16,002 nt of DNA, from the NCBI GenBank assembly GCA_025201765.1, contig MU623698.1, positions 1 through 16,002 of the forward strand, read 5' to 3'. The translations under genes and the position numbers were made by a program. Positions 6,934 to 16,002 of this stretch are shown here, one piece after another (positions within the stretch are counted from its first letter, which is position 1; each line of letters starts with the position of its first letter). The notes beneath the pieces were generated by a model. The model did not search any database and was not told the origin of the DNA. It saw only the letters and a list, made by a program, of their open reading frames with translations. The stretch comes from Daldinia sp. FL1419. Taxonomy: Eukaryota; Ascomycota; Sordariomycetes; Xylariales; Hypoxylaceae.

Positions 6934-9900
6934 ATGTCGGAGAGAGATTTGGAAAAGCAGTCTGGGTCCGGGGGACCACCCCAAGACCGTGAAGATGGCT
7001 TCGTGTCGGGTAAAACTACCGGACCACCTTCTACAGATTCGACAGTCACGACGGATTTAGAGGAACAGCGAGAAACCGTAAGGCAAAACAATCCCAATGG
7101 CTTCTCACGCATCAACACTGGCGTCTCCGTCGAGCAAGCCGAAGCCGATTTTGCTGAGCTTAGAAGAGAATTATCCGGGTTATCTAGAGCAAGTCGAACC
7201 CGTAGCCGAAAGGGTTCAGATGTTGAGAAAGGGGGTTTCACAACCCTAGAAACCCCTGGCTCTCAAGATTCGATTGATGCTTTCGACTTGGAGGCAGCCC
7301 TGCGAGGAGGATTAGATGCGGAGCGGGAAGCTGGCATCAAACCGAAGCATATCGGTGTTTACTGGGATGGACTTACGGTCAAGGGCATTGGCGGCACTGC
7401 CAACTTCGTCAAAACATTCCCGGATGCCTTCAAGGACTTTGTTGATTATTGGACCCCTTTGATGAATTTACTCGGCAGGGGTAACAAGGGTACTGAAGTC
7501 ACTTTGCTTGACAACTTTAAGGGCGTCGTGAATCCCGGCGAGATGGTTCTCGTTCTAGGGAGACCAGGATCCGGTTGCACAACCTTCTTGAAGTCGATCG
7601 CGAACCAACGATGGGGTTACACCAGTGTTACTGGGGAAGTTCTCTACGGGCCATTCACAGCTGAAGAGTTCAAGCAGTACCGTGGAGAAGCCGTCTACAA
7701 CCAGGAGGACGATATCCACCATGCAACCCTTACTGTCGAGCAGACACTTGGTTTTGCGCTTGACACTAAAGTCTCGAATCGACTGCCTGCAGGAACTACG
7801 AAGAGCAAGTTTAAGGAGGATGTTATTACGATGCTTCTCAAGATGTTTAATATTGAGCACACGAGAAAGACCGTGGTCGGTGATGCGCTCGTCCGTGGTG
7901 TCTCCGGCGGTGAGAGGAAGCGTGTTTCTATTGCTGAGATGATGATTACAAATGCCTGTGTTTTATCATGGGATAATAGTACTCGAGGTCTCGACGCCAG
8001 CACGGCTCTCGATTTTGTCAAGTCCCTTCGAATCCAAACCAATCTTTACAAGACATCAACTTTCGTGTCCCTCTACCAAGCATCTGAAAATATCTACAAG
8101 CAATTCGACAAAGTCCTCCTTATAGATGGTGGTAGACAGGTATACTTTGGTCCTACTACCGAGGCGCGAGCCTACTTTGAAGGGCTAGGTTTCCTCCCGC
8201 GTCCGCGACAGACGACACCCGACTACATCACCGGTTGCACCGATGAGTTCGAGCGTGAATACTCCGAGGGCTTTTCGGCGCGCAATGCCCCACACAGCCC
8301 TGAGACATTGGCTGAAGCGTTCGAGAAATCCCGATTTGCTCAACAATTAAGTACCGAGATGGCAGAATATAAGACCAAGCTCGAACACGAGCAAGAGATC
8401 GCCCGTCACGACGATTTCCGCATGGCTGTACGTGAGAGTAAGCGAACTGGCGCCAAACATTCCGTTTACAGTGTTGGGTTCCATCTTCAAGTGTGGGCTT
8501 TGATGAAGCGACAATTTGCGATCAAATTGCAGGATAAATTGACTATAGTGCTCTCTTGGATTCGGACTGTTGTCATAGCACTGGTACTTGGGTCGTTATA
8601 CTTTAATCTGGGACAAACTTCTGCTAGCGCATTCGGCAAAGGCGGTCTCCTCTTCATATCTCTCCTGTTTAACGCCTTCGAGGCCTTCTCTGAGTTAGGA
8701 TCAACGATGATGGGTCGGCCGATTGTGAATAAGCATAAAGCATATACTTTCCACAGACCGTCTGCGCTATGGATAGCACAGATATTCGTGGATACGGCAT
8801 TTTCGGCAGCGCGAATCCTTGTGTTCTCGATTATCCTCTACTTCATGACCAATCTGACAAGGACACCCGGGGCTTTCTTCACGTTCTATCTGTTGATCCT
8901 GGTCGGAAATATATCGATGACTCTCTACTTCCGTATAATCGCCTGCCTCAGTCCCGATTTCGATTATGCTATTAAATTCGCTGTTGTCACGATAACTCTG
9001 TTTGTCCTAACTTCTGGTTATCTCATTCAATATCAGTCTCAGCAGGTCTGGCTTAGATGGATCTTCTGGATCAATACTCTGGGCCTTACCTTTGCTAGTT
9101 TGATGGCAAACGAATTCGGTGGAAGCCAAATGAGATGTTCGGACGAGTCACTTATTCCATCGGGGCCTTCTTATGGTAACATCAGCCATCAAGTTTGTAC
9201 CCTAGCAGGCTCGACTCCTGGAAGTGCCGACATAAGAGGTGCCGATTATATCACACAAGGGTTCTCTTATGCTCCGCAGGATTTGTGGAGAAACTTCGGT
9301 ATCATTATGGCCATCATTGTATTCTTCCTCGCAATGAATGTCGTATTAGGTGAATTTGTGAAGTACGGTATGGGTGGCAACCAAGCGAAGGTCTTCGCAA
9401 AGCCTAACGCCGAACTAAAAGCCTTGAATGCAGCCCTCGACGAGAAGCGACTACAACGTCAGAAGTCGAGAGAAGCGGATACGGGATCAGCCTTGAAGAT
9501 CGACTCTAGCAGTATTCTAACATGGGAAGACCTCAAATATGATGTACCTGTTCCTGGTGGTACGCGTCGTCTGCTAAACAGCGTTTATGGTTACTGCAAG
9601 CCTGGCCAGCTCACTGCTCTTATGGGTGCATCCGGAGCTGGAAAGACAACCTTGTTGGATGTTCTGGCAGCGAGGAAGAACATTGGTGTCATTACCGGCG
9701 ACATCCTAGTTGATGGCCTTAAGCCCGGAAAGGAATTCCAGCGATCCACCTCTTACGCCGAACAGCTCGACATGCACGACCCGACCCAGACCGTTCGCGA
9801 AGCCCTTCGTTTCTCTGCCGACCTACGACAACCCTTCGAGACGCCGCGAGAAGAAAAATATGCTTACGTTGAGGAGATTATCGCTCTGTTGGAAATGGAA

Positions 9901-11468
9901 AATATTGCAGATTGTATTATCGGAACCCCTGAAGCAGGTCTCACTGTCGAACAGCGCAAGCGTGTAACGATCGGTGTCGAGCTAGCAGCTAAGCCCCAGC
10001 TTTTACTATTCTTGGACGAGCCAACATCGGGTCTCGACAGCCAAAGCGCCTTCAACATCGTCCGATTCTTAAGGAAGCTTTCCGCCGCCGGACAGGCTAT
10101 TCTCTGCACGATCCACCAGCCTAACGCCGCTCTCTTCGAGAACTTTGACCGACTACTTCTACTTCAAAGAGGAGGCCGTTGCGTATATTTTGGTGATATT
10201 GGCAAGGATGCATGCGTTCTTCGGGACTACTTGGCTCGACATGGTGCTGTTGCAGGCCCATCCGACAACGTCGCGGAGTTCATGCTCGAGGCTATCGGCG
10301 CTGGAAGTACCCCTCGAGTTGGAAACCGAGATTGGGCAGACATTTGGACCGACAGCCCTGAACTTGCTAATGTCAAGGACATGATCTCCCAGTTTAAGGA
10401 ATCTCGCAAGGAAGCAGCTGCGCAGACCGATCTCTCTCTACAACGCGAATTTGCCTCGCCTCTTCGACACCAATTGAACGTTGTTATCAAGCGTACCAAT
10501 CTCTCGTTCTGGCGCTCGCCCAACTACCTTTTCACGCGTATTTTCAACCATATTGTCATCTCTGTCCTTACCGGTTTAACGTATCTCAACCTCGACGACT
10601 CTCGATCAGCATTGCAGTACAAGGTCTTCGTCATGTTCCAGATTACCGTCTTGACCGGTTTATTGCTACCTCAAGTCGAATTGATGTACGTCATTAAGCG
10701 ATCAATTTTCTTCCGCGAACAGTTGAGCAAGATGTATAGCACATTCACATTCACCTCGGCTATGGTACTTGCTGAATTGCCCTATTCGATTATTTGCTCC
10801 GTGATCTTCTTCCTTCCCCTCTACTATATCCCAGGTTTCCAGACCGAGTCTTCGCGAGCCGGGTACCAGTACTTCATGGTTTTAATCACAGAGCTGTTCT
10901 CTATCACCCTGGCACAGTGTATCGCCGCCCTATCTCCCTCTTCGTTCGTCGCTAGCCAGTACGATCCCTTCGTCGTTATCACTTTCTCCATGTTCTGCGG
11001 TGTTACGATCCCCGCTCCTCAGATGCCCGCTTTCTGGCGGTCGTGGCTGTATCAACTAGACCCGTTCACTCGATTGATTGGTGGCACGGTCACTACCGCT
11101 CTTGACGATCTCCAAGTCAACTGCAAGCCATGGGAGCTCAACTCATTTACTGCTCCCGAAGGCCAGACTTGTGGTGAGTACATGGCACCTTTCTTGGAGA
11201 AAGGTGCCGGGTACATTGTGGACAACGCCACTAGCCTGTGCCAATACTGCGCCTATAAAGTCGGTAATGAGTTCTACGAGCCGTTAGGATTCAAGTTTGA
11301 TTATCGGTGGAGAGACCTTGGAATCTTCTTGGCTTTCTTGGGAAGCAACCTAATTATCCTATTCTGTGCGGTAAGTTTGCCTCGTCTTGCATAGCATCCA
11401 CATGCCTCTCTTATGCAAATACTAATTTCAATCTACAGGCACGATTCCTCAACTTCAACCGACGTTAA
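6934..11468 (+). CDS. Full-size PDR/ABCG-type ABC multidrug transporter
   Basis: This is a plasma-membrane efflux pump of the fungal pleiotropic drug resistance family, arranged NBD1-TMD1-NBD2-TMD2. Exon 1 is 6934-11370, the intron 11371-11438 (GTAAGT...CTACAG, branch-like ACTAAT), exon 2 11439-11468; total 1488 residues, normal for the family. The start is the first in-frame ATG after a TAA at 6886-6888. NBD1 has a Walker A with Cys in place of Lys (GRPGSGCTT, 209-217), signature VSGGE (323-327), Walker B ending D347-N348 and Tyr381 at the H-loop. NBD2 has GASGAGKTT (898-906), a degenerate signature LTVEQ (1003-1007), D1028-E1029 and H1061. So one composite site is degenerate and the other consensus, as known for PDR pumps. 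TMD1 spans about 515-810 and TMD2 about 1175-1488, with a CQYC motif in the last external loop. The substrate cannot be read from sequence, and the exact ABC-G subgroup is unresolved. Confidence 0.95.
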
Positions 11469-12227
11469 TGTGCGACAAAAGAGAGATACGAGATGTACGA
11501 GGCTATTTGGTTTACATGACTATCGATGAATTCTAGACTGAAGGGGGAGGGTAAGGGGAATCGCGGTTTCGAGAAGACGGAAGACTTGACGCATTTTCGT
11601 GATACAGGCAGGAGTTGGGAATAGACAAGGGAAGAATTATACAACAAGCATTAGGCGGGGTAGCCGTTTACATCATTATATTCATGTTGATATTTCGAGT
11701 ATATACATTAATAATTCTAGCACAAAATAGCGCTAAGTCTTACCTGTTTCCAAGTTGGTCACGAATGCCATTGGAGTACGAAGCGACGTACGCGAATATC
11801 TTATAGTTGTCTTACCAGGTATCCACACGTCCCAGTCGTCTAGTAGGCGGCTTCATTTTTTTTTCTTTTTTCTTTTTTTACGTTCTAGATAGACCCTTGT
11901 CATAGTGATTATAGTGAGATAAAAAGTATCCCTTGCTTTCACGACTAGCATCGTTGTGGTATATGACTTCTCCGTGCATGTCAAACTTCTGGTAGTTAAT
12001 TACTCCAGATTCTCCCATAGACCTCCGCTTTGCGTCCCGTCCTTCGGAGGGTGTTCGAACGCCTCTTCGCACTTTTGCACGAGCGGAACCGGTCAGAAAG
12101 TTATCGTATAGGTTAGGTAGTTATTCAATATTCTACTATCCACGATAATAGGACAACGAGTAATTCGCACAAAAGAATATTCGCGTTTTGCATCAATCAA
12201 GCTTTGGAATTTGCATCGAGTACCAGG
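11469..12227. other. Intergenic region between transporter and hydrolase
   Basis: No gene is supported. The first few hundred bases are presumably the transporter's 3' untranslated region. A T-rich tract (TTTTTTTTTCTTTTTTCTTTTTTT) spans about 11855-11879. Minus-strand open frames of 60-90 codons here have no domain. A TTCGAA-centred stretch near 12050-12062 looks slightly like a tRNA T-loop but the stem does not pair. Confidence 0.5.
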
Positions 12228-12276
12228 TACTTGGGCGTATATACTTGGACGTATACATAATATACTTGGGCGTATA
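12228..12276. promoter_or_regulatory. Triple TACTTGGRCGTATA repeat just upstream of the hydrolase
   Basis: Three 14-base copies occur at 12228-12241, 12242-12255 and 12263-12276. The first two abut exactly; the third follows a 7-base spacer (half a unit). Copies 1 and 3 are identical, and copy 2 has A for G at one position. They end 94 bases before the preferred start codon, so they sit where promoter elements would be. The role as transcription factor sites is an inference. Confidence 0.6.
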
Positions 12277-12305
12277 TCGTCTCGGGTCCCCATACCATCC
12301 TTGCT

Positions 12306-12326
12306 ATGTACATACATAGCAAATGA
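12306..12326 (+). promoter_or_regulatory. Short uORF whose stop overlaps the first hydrolase ATG
   Basis: ATG at 12306 opens six codons (Met-Tyr-Ile-His-Ser-Lys) and ends in TGA at 12324-12326, overlapping the ATG at 12323 as ATGA. If both are in the mRNA, ribosomes translating this frame would finish exactly on the first hydrolase ATG and could reinitiate there or at 12371. The transcript start is unknown. Confidence 0.3.
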
Positions 12327-12370
12327 AATTATCATCAACCTCCCGTAAACCAGGATATTGTCCAACAATC

Positions 12371-13336
12371 ATGGCGAATAAGGCGGAACCAGGAATGATA
12401 TACGAGTATTACGCAGCCAATGACGGTTGCAATCTCGCCTTTCAGACTTCGCTGCCAGTCGGAGAGAAAGCAAGACCCGAAGCTCGCTACCAACGGTGTA
12501 TTCTCCTTCTACATGGGTTCAGCGGTTCGAGCGCATATTTCACCCGCAATTTCGAAGGGCTGAGTCGCGACCACTGGGTCGTCGCCCCGGACATGCGGGG
12601 TCACGGAAATTCCGGTCGGCCGGTCGGTGGTTATCACGTTGCGCGCTTGGCTGCCGATCTTCGAGGTCTGGTTGCTCATGTTAGAGCCTCTTTAAACCTT
12701 GACGAGGCGGTAAAGATCGTGCCTGTTGGTTGTTCAATCGGTGCTGCGGTTCTCTGGACTTATGTCGAACTCTTCGGTTGCGACGACTTCAGCGGATTCA
12801 TCTTCGTCGATCAGGGTCCGCTACAAGATCGTTCACCATTTGGTAATTGGGACGAGTCGAAATCACACCTAGGCTGTTACGACGAAAGGACCATGCAAGC
12901 CGCTCAACGGGAGTGGATACACGATTCAGCCAATGCGCATCTAGGTCTGGTACAGTCTTGCCTCGGGTATCGTCACGCACCAGAATCAACGACCGATGAT
13001 TTATCCGACGAGCGACGGCGGCGCGACGAAGAGTTTTTCACACATATTAGCGCGCAGTGCGACCAGACGTGGCTGGCAAAGTTGCTAGCCGACCACACGC
13101 GTTACGATCACCGTGAAGCTATTGCGGATATCACTTTACCCACTCTGGTCATGGCCGGTCGCAGGACAGGCTGTTTTCCACTCGAGGGCATGAAGGAGAC
13201 TGCGAGGTTAATCGAGTCGAGAAATCCCGGAGCGGCAAAGGTGTCAGTCTTCGACTCCGGTCACTGGTTATTCTACGAAGAGCCGGAGAGATTCAACGAG
13301 GAGATCACCAAATTTGTACGAATGTGTCTTGGGTAA
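12371..13336 (+). CDS. Alpha/beta-hydrolase fold protein
   Basis: This is a single-domain alpha/beta-hydrolase of 321 residues, probably a soluble esterase or related hydrolase; the substrate is unknown. I prefer the ATG at 12371 because it has A at -3 and G at +4. An in-frame ATG at 12323 would add 16 residues but has C at -3. Numbering from 12371: oxyanion motif HGFSGS (48-53), PDMRGHGNSGRP after the next strand, nucleophile elbow GCSIG (120-124, Ser122) and the catalytic His298 in DSGHW. The usual acid after strand beta-7 is missing: that position reads AGRRTGCF (262-269). Asp147 in FVDQGP, at the end of beta-6, is the best candidate for the third triad member, as in hydrolases that place the acid there. 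There is no signal peptide or membrane segment. The stop used here is TAA 13334-13336; a possible intron starting at 13333 would give a different end. Confidence 0.85.
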   Translation: MANKAEPGMIYEYYAANDGCNLAFQTSLPVGEKARPEARYQRCILLLHGFSGSSAYFTRNFEGLSRDHWVVAPDMRGHGNSGRPVGGYHVARLAADLRGLVAHVRASLNLDEAVKIVPVGCSIGAAVLWTYVELFGCDDFSGFIFVDQGPLQDRSPFGNWDESKSHLGCYDERTMQAAQREWIHDSANAHLGLVQSCLGYRHAPESTTDDLSDERRRRDEEFFTHISAQCDQTWLAKLLADHTRYDHREAIADITLPTLVMAGRRTGCFPLEGMKETARLIESRNPGAAKVSVFDSGHWLFYEEPERFNEEITKFVRMCLG

Positions 13337-13514
13337 GGTATTTGATTTTAGAGGATGGATTATTCGACTATCTACCTACCTAGGTACCTAATGTTTTTTT
13401 AGACGTGACGAGGACGAGACCATCTGCAATCAACGTGAAAAGTCAAGAAAAGTCCAGGTCAAAAAGAAGAAGAAGAAGAAGAAGAAGATGAAGAAAATAA
13501 CAAACAAGTTCTGA
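13333..13514 (+). other. Possible alternative terminal intron and lysine-rich exon of the hydrolase
   Basis: A GTAAGG donor overlaps the hydrolase stop codon (GT at 13333-13334). A CTAAT branch-like site lies at 13388-13392 and a TTTTTTTAG acceptor ends at 13402, defining a 70-base intron close in size to the window's others. Splicing it preserves the final Gly and continues 36 codons to TGA at 13512-13514. The new tail begins RDEDETICNQREK and contains nine lysines in a row from the (AAG)8 tract. It may be a real isoform or a chance result of a repeat; sequence alone cannot decide. Confidence 0.35.
13461..13490. repeat. (AAG)8 microsatellite
   Basis: Eight perfect AAG units occupy 13464-13487, preceded by AAA and followed by ATGAAG. 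On the minus strand it appears as a poly-Phe run (CTT/TTC) in an open frame that I regard as spurious. Confidence 0.9.
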
Positions 13515-13891
13515 TATGCAAGTGAGTTACCAACTAGAATAATAAGCCATGTCCCACGGATCTTTCTCTGATAAACAGATAATTGAATGATATGAAGATA
13601 TTGAACCCGATAGGCAGGTAAGTTCAATAAGTCCAATGAGAAAATCCAATGAGAAAAACCCAATCAAGCCCGCTAGAAACCCCACCGTCTGCAAGAATGT
13701 TGAATAAAATCTCATCTTCTTCTCCACCTCTCTCGTCAACAGATTACTTGGAAAAATAGAAAAAGAATTACATAAAAAAAAAGATAAAAGAATAAAATAC
13801 AATTTTGGGATTTTAGTCGTCAAATAATTCTCATTTACTTTTACTTTTTTAAAACTATATATATCGAAAGAGCGGGCACAAGGTGTTAATC
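13515..13891. other. Short intergenic region and promoter of the F-box gene
   Basis: No gene is seen. A 13-base tandem duplication, TCCAATGAGAAAA, occupies 13632-13644 and 13645-13657. The sequence then becomes A-rich, and a TATATATAT stretch at 13856-13864 lies 28 bases before the F-box ATG. That is close for a TATA box, so either the leader is very short or this is just AT-rich DNA. Confidence 0.5.
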
Positions 13892-15742
13892 ATGGCAGGA
13901 TTCGCAGATCTAAGTATGGAGTTGCAGGAGCTCATATTCGAGAAGGTTAGTCTGAAGCCAAGCCCTTTCGTAGCTTCGTCTGCTTAGTAACGTCATTTTC
14001 GTAGCTTCGTGAAGTCGACGAGCCACTGCTTCTCGCGCTCAAAAACGCTAGTTTAGCTTGCAAGGCGTGGCATCAACTAGCCACATCCATCTTATTCAGG
14101 CGCCTCGTTTTCGAAGCCGATACTTTATCAGAATCCGGCGAGTTAGGCTTAGACTACTTGGAGTTTCTAAACTCCAACGAGCACTTACATCGATATGTTC
14201 GCGAAGTCGTGGTTCGCATCGGTTCCTCCGAAGTAATGAACGAGTGGTCTCTGGATCTTCAAATACTATTGTCCCGACTTCATAACCTCAAGCATATCAG
14301 GTATTTTGGCCTAAAACCCATGCAATTCCCGAACTCATAAGCTTACAAGACACGACAGCGTTGGCGGGGATCAAAATGCGCATCCGAACGCGGGGATAAT
14401 CTATGAAGGGCAAGAGTCCCTCACTATGAATAAGTTTAGAAACGTCTTGTTCAACGAGTCAAACTACATCGGCCGGAATGTTACCGTGACTCTGCAGCAA
14501 TACATCCACACGCTAGACCGCAAGTCTCTCAATCTCTCCATCTTAGCACCGTCAGAGCCACAAGGGTCTACGCCTTACTCGAACTTGACTTCTTTGCGGG
14601 TTACCCTCGTTCACCAACCGTACGATCCTTACGGGCTTTGGAGGACCCCTCAATCCTTCATATCACCATCCCGTGAGGTAGCTACTCTATTAGGTCCTCA
14701 TAAGAACCTGGAACACCTATGTTTAGAGCTTCCACACTCGGAATCAATTGGCTATATCAACGTTGACTACGAATATGAGAGATGCCATGCCTTGGAGAAT
14801 GTCGCTCCTATAGCACCTCATCTCAAATCCCTAACGCTACATGGCGAATTTTCCATCTCGGATCAAGCCTGGTCTCACTGGAGTTCAATACCATGGTCCC
14901 AACTCGAGTCTCTAAGCCTGGTAGGCACTTCTATGATAGAGGGGTTGGCTGAGAGACTCACGAATGAGACTTTCTCATCCCTTCAAACACTTAAACTAGC
15001 TACATATCTGCACATGTATAAGTCCAGGCCAACCAACGCATCGGATCTGCCCCTGGCGAAGATCCCGTTTACAATCAGCGTACCCCAACTTGCTCTAACG
15101 GGCTACCAATCCGCCGCACTTATGGAGTACCTGAGTCGTAGCACCCAGAACGCCACCAGCCTGCAGAAGTTACGCTTTCATACAATACAGCCCGGTTTGG
15201 GACCGGGCCTCTCGGTATCCGATATAGAACAGCTCGGTATATGTACACGACTAGCTTGGCTTGGCCTAGATATCTCGCGCGACTATCACCCGGATAACGA
15301 TCACTCTACCTACAACAGTAGCTACCTAGACGCTATTGCAAGATTGCGACCGCTGCAACACCTCCGCACGTTTATCCATAACGGGTACGGTATGAAGGAC
15401 GTACTGAACAAGCACGGGGTGTTAAGAATGTTCCAGTATATCCAATCCCGCAAGCAGGGATGTCCCCTCCAGAGCCTGGTCATCTGCGAGGATCACGGCG
15501 CAAGGAGGGGATTGTGGATCGTATGGGCCTGGAGTGGGGATAAGGTTGTGATCGACTACAGGTGGCCGGCCGTCCTCCGCGGCGGAGATATTTGGGATTC
15601 GAAGGTTGCACGGTCCATAGAGATCTGGGATGCAAAGACCGTAGAGAAGGTACAAGACTGTCCGACACGGTGGAAGTACTGGAAGGGATGGTGGCATGAC
15701 GAAACTGAGTATTTGTTCTGGGGGATATCTGATGGGTGGTAG
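13892..15742 (+). CDS. F-box protein with leucine-rich repeats
   Basis: This is a likely substrate adaptor of an SCF ubiquitin ligase; the target is unknown. My model has exons 13892-13945, 14005-14300 and 14350-15742, with introns 13946-14004 (GTTAGT...CGTAG, 59 bases) and 14301-14349 (GTATTT...ACAAG, 49 bases), giving 580 residues. The joins keep one frame, which supports them. The N-terminus matches a fungal F-box over residues 5-50: LSMELQELIFEKL, then LKNASLACKAWHQLA and LFRRLVF. From about residue 170 to 490 there are irregular leucine-rich units such as NLEHLCLELPH, LKSLTLHGEFS, QLESLSLVGTSM, SLQTLKLATYL and LQHLRTFIHN. The last 60 residues are unusually rich in tryptophan and end WGISDGW. 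There is no signal peptide. The ATG at 14426 alone would drop the F-box, so the spliced start is preferred. Intron borders are predicted, not confirmed. Confidence 0.78.
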
Positions 15743-15853
15743 TCGTATGCATCACTATGATGACATATGACCCATAATGTTGGTAGCCTCCTAGCTGGGC
15801 TTGAGCAGCCATTTTGGTACGGTTTCCTGGGTGGTTATTGCGCATGAGATGAT

Positions 15854-15855
<2 letters not shown>
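15743..15855. other. 3' flank of the F-box gene
   Basis: About 110 bases of ordinary-composition sequence lie between the F-box stop and the T run. No gene or terminator-like structure is visible. Confidence 0.4.

Positions 15856-15886
<31 letters not shown>
15856..15886. repeat. 31-base poly(T) run
   Basis: An uninterrupted run of 31 T bases, much longer than other homopolymers here. It marks a sharp change from normal composition on the left to very AT-rich DNA on the right. Its exact length may be affected by sequencing. Confidence 0.9.
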
Positions 15887-15888
<2 letters not shown>

Positions 15889-16002
15889 CTATGGGTTTTA
15901 AAATTTTTAGAAATGGTTTGGTAGCAAATTTTAATTATAATATTAAAAAAAAAAATATAAAAAAGGTATATTATGTATATAATATATAAAGCAATATAAA
16001 TT
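15887..16002. other. Very AT-rich edge segment
   Basis: After the T run the sequence is mostly A and T, with TTTTAATTATAATATT, an 11-base A run and repeated TATA/ATAT words up to the window end. A 62-codon open frame across it is low-complexity Phe/Lys/Asn and not credible. It could be the start of an AT-rich block, the edge of a mutated transposon, or an organelle-like insertion. Confidence 0.5.

Noticed and set aside
7555..8042. Antisense and alternate-frame open frames inside the transporter
   Set aside because: They overlap NBD1 coding sequence with clear conserved motifs and are shadows of it.
12045..12068. GTGTTCGAACGCC resembling a tRNA T-loop/B box
   Set aside because: The flanking bases do not pair as a T-stem, and no A box or acceptor stem is found nearby.
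13430..13823. Minus-strand open frames with poly-Phe
   Set aside because: The Phe run is the complement of the AAG microsatellite, and the frames overlap each other without a domain.

Overview
This window looks like nuclear DNA of a filamentous ascomycete (Pezizomycotina, probably Sordariomycetes). The evidence is short GT-AG introns of 49 to 68 bases, pyrimidine-rich leaders, a full-size fungal PDR-type ABC transporter, an F-box/leucine-rich protein of fungal type, and intergenic DNA sprinkled with TACCTAGGTA-like palindromes. The class assignment is an inference; the fungal origin is well supported.

Four protein-coding genes are supported, all on the + strand. (1) 940-1987, two exons: the regulatory beta subunit of protein kinase CK2, with a greatly expanded acidic loop. 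(2) 6934-11468, two exons, the second only ten codons including the stop: a full-length ABCG/PDR drug-efflux transporter. (3) 12371-13336 (or from 12323): an alpha/beta-hydrolase of unknown substrate that lacks the usual triad acid position. (4) 13892-15742, three exons: an F-box protein with leucine-rich repeats.

Between genes: 1-939 is the CK2-beta upstream region. 1988-2851 is its downstream flank and holds a long imperfect hairpin at 2459-2525. 2855-3455 is a non-autonomous DNA transposon (MITE) with about 26-bp terminal inverted repeats and a TTA target duplication, best fitting the PIF/Harbinger (Tourist-like) superfamily; it carries an internal 14-bp minisatellite. 3459-6933 is a 3.5-kb gene-poor stretch with homopolymer tracts and palindromes that ends in the pyrimidine-rich leader of the transporter. 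11469-12322 holds a T-rich tract and three copies of a 14-bp motif just before the hydrolase. 13337-13891 holds an (AAG)8 tract and a possible alternative last exon for the hydrolase. The right edge carries a 31-base T run followed by very AT-rich DNA.

The four genes do not form an obvious pathway. The transporter and hydrolase are neighbours in the same orientation, which would fit a detoxification pair, but nothing else supports this. No backbone enzyme of secondary metabolism, no tRNA or rRNA, and no clearly new multi-gene system was found. The most useful leads are the MITE, the hairpin carrying AATAAA in its loop, the triple motif before the hydrolase, and the alternative lysine-rich end of the hydrolase.
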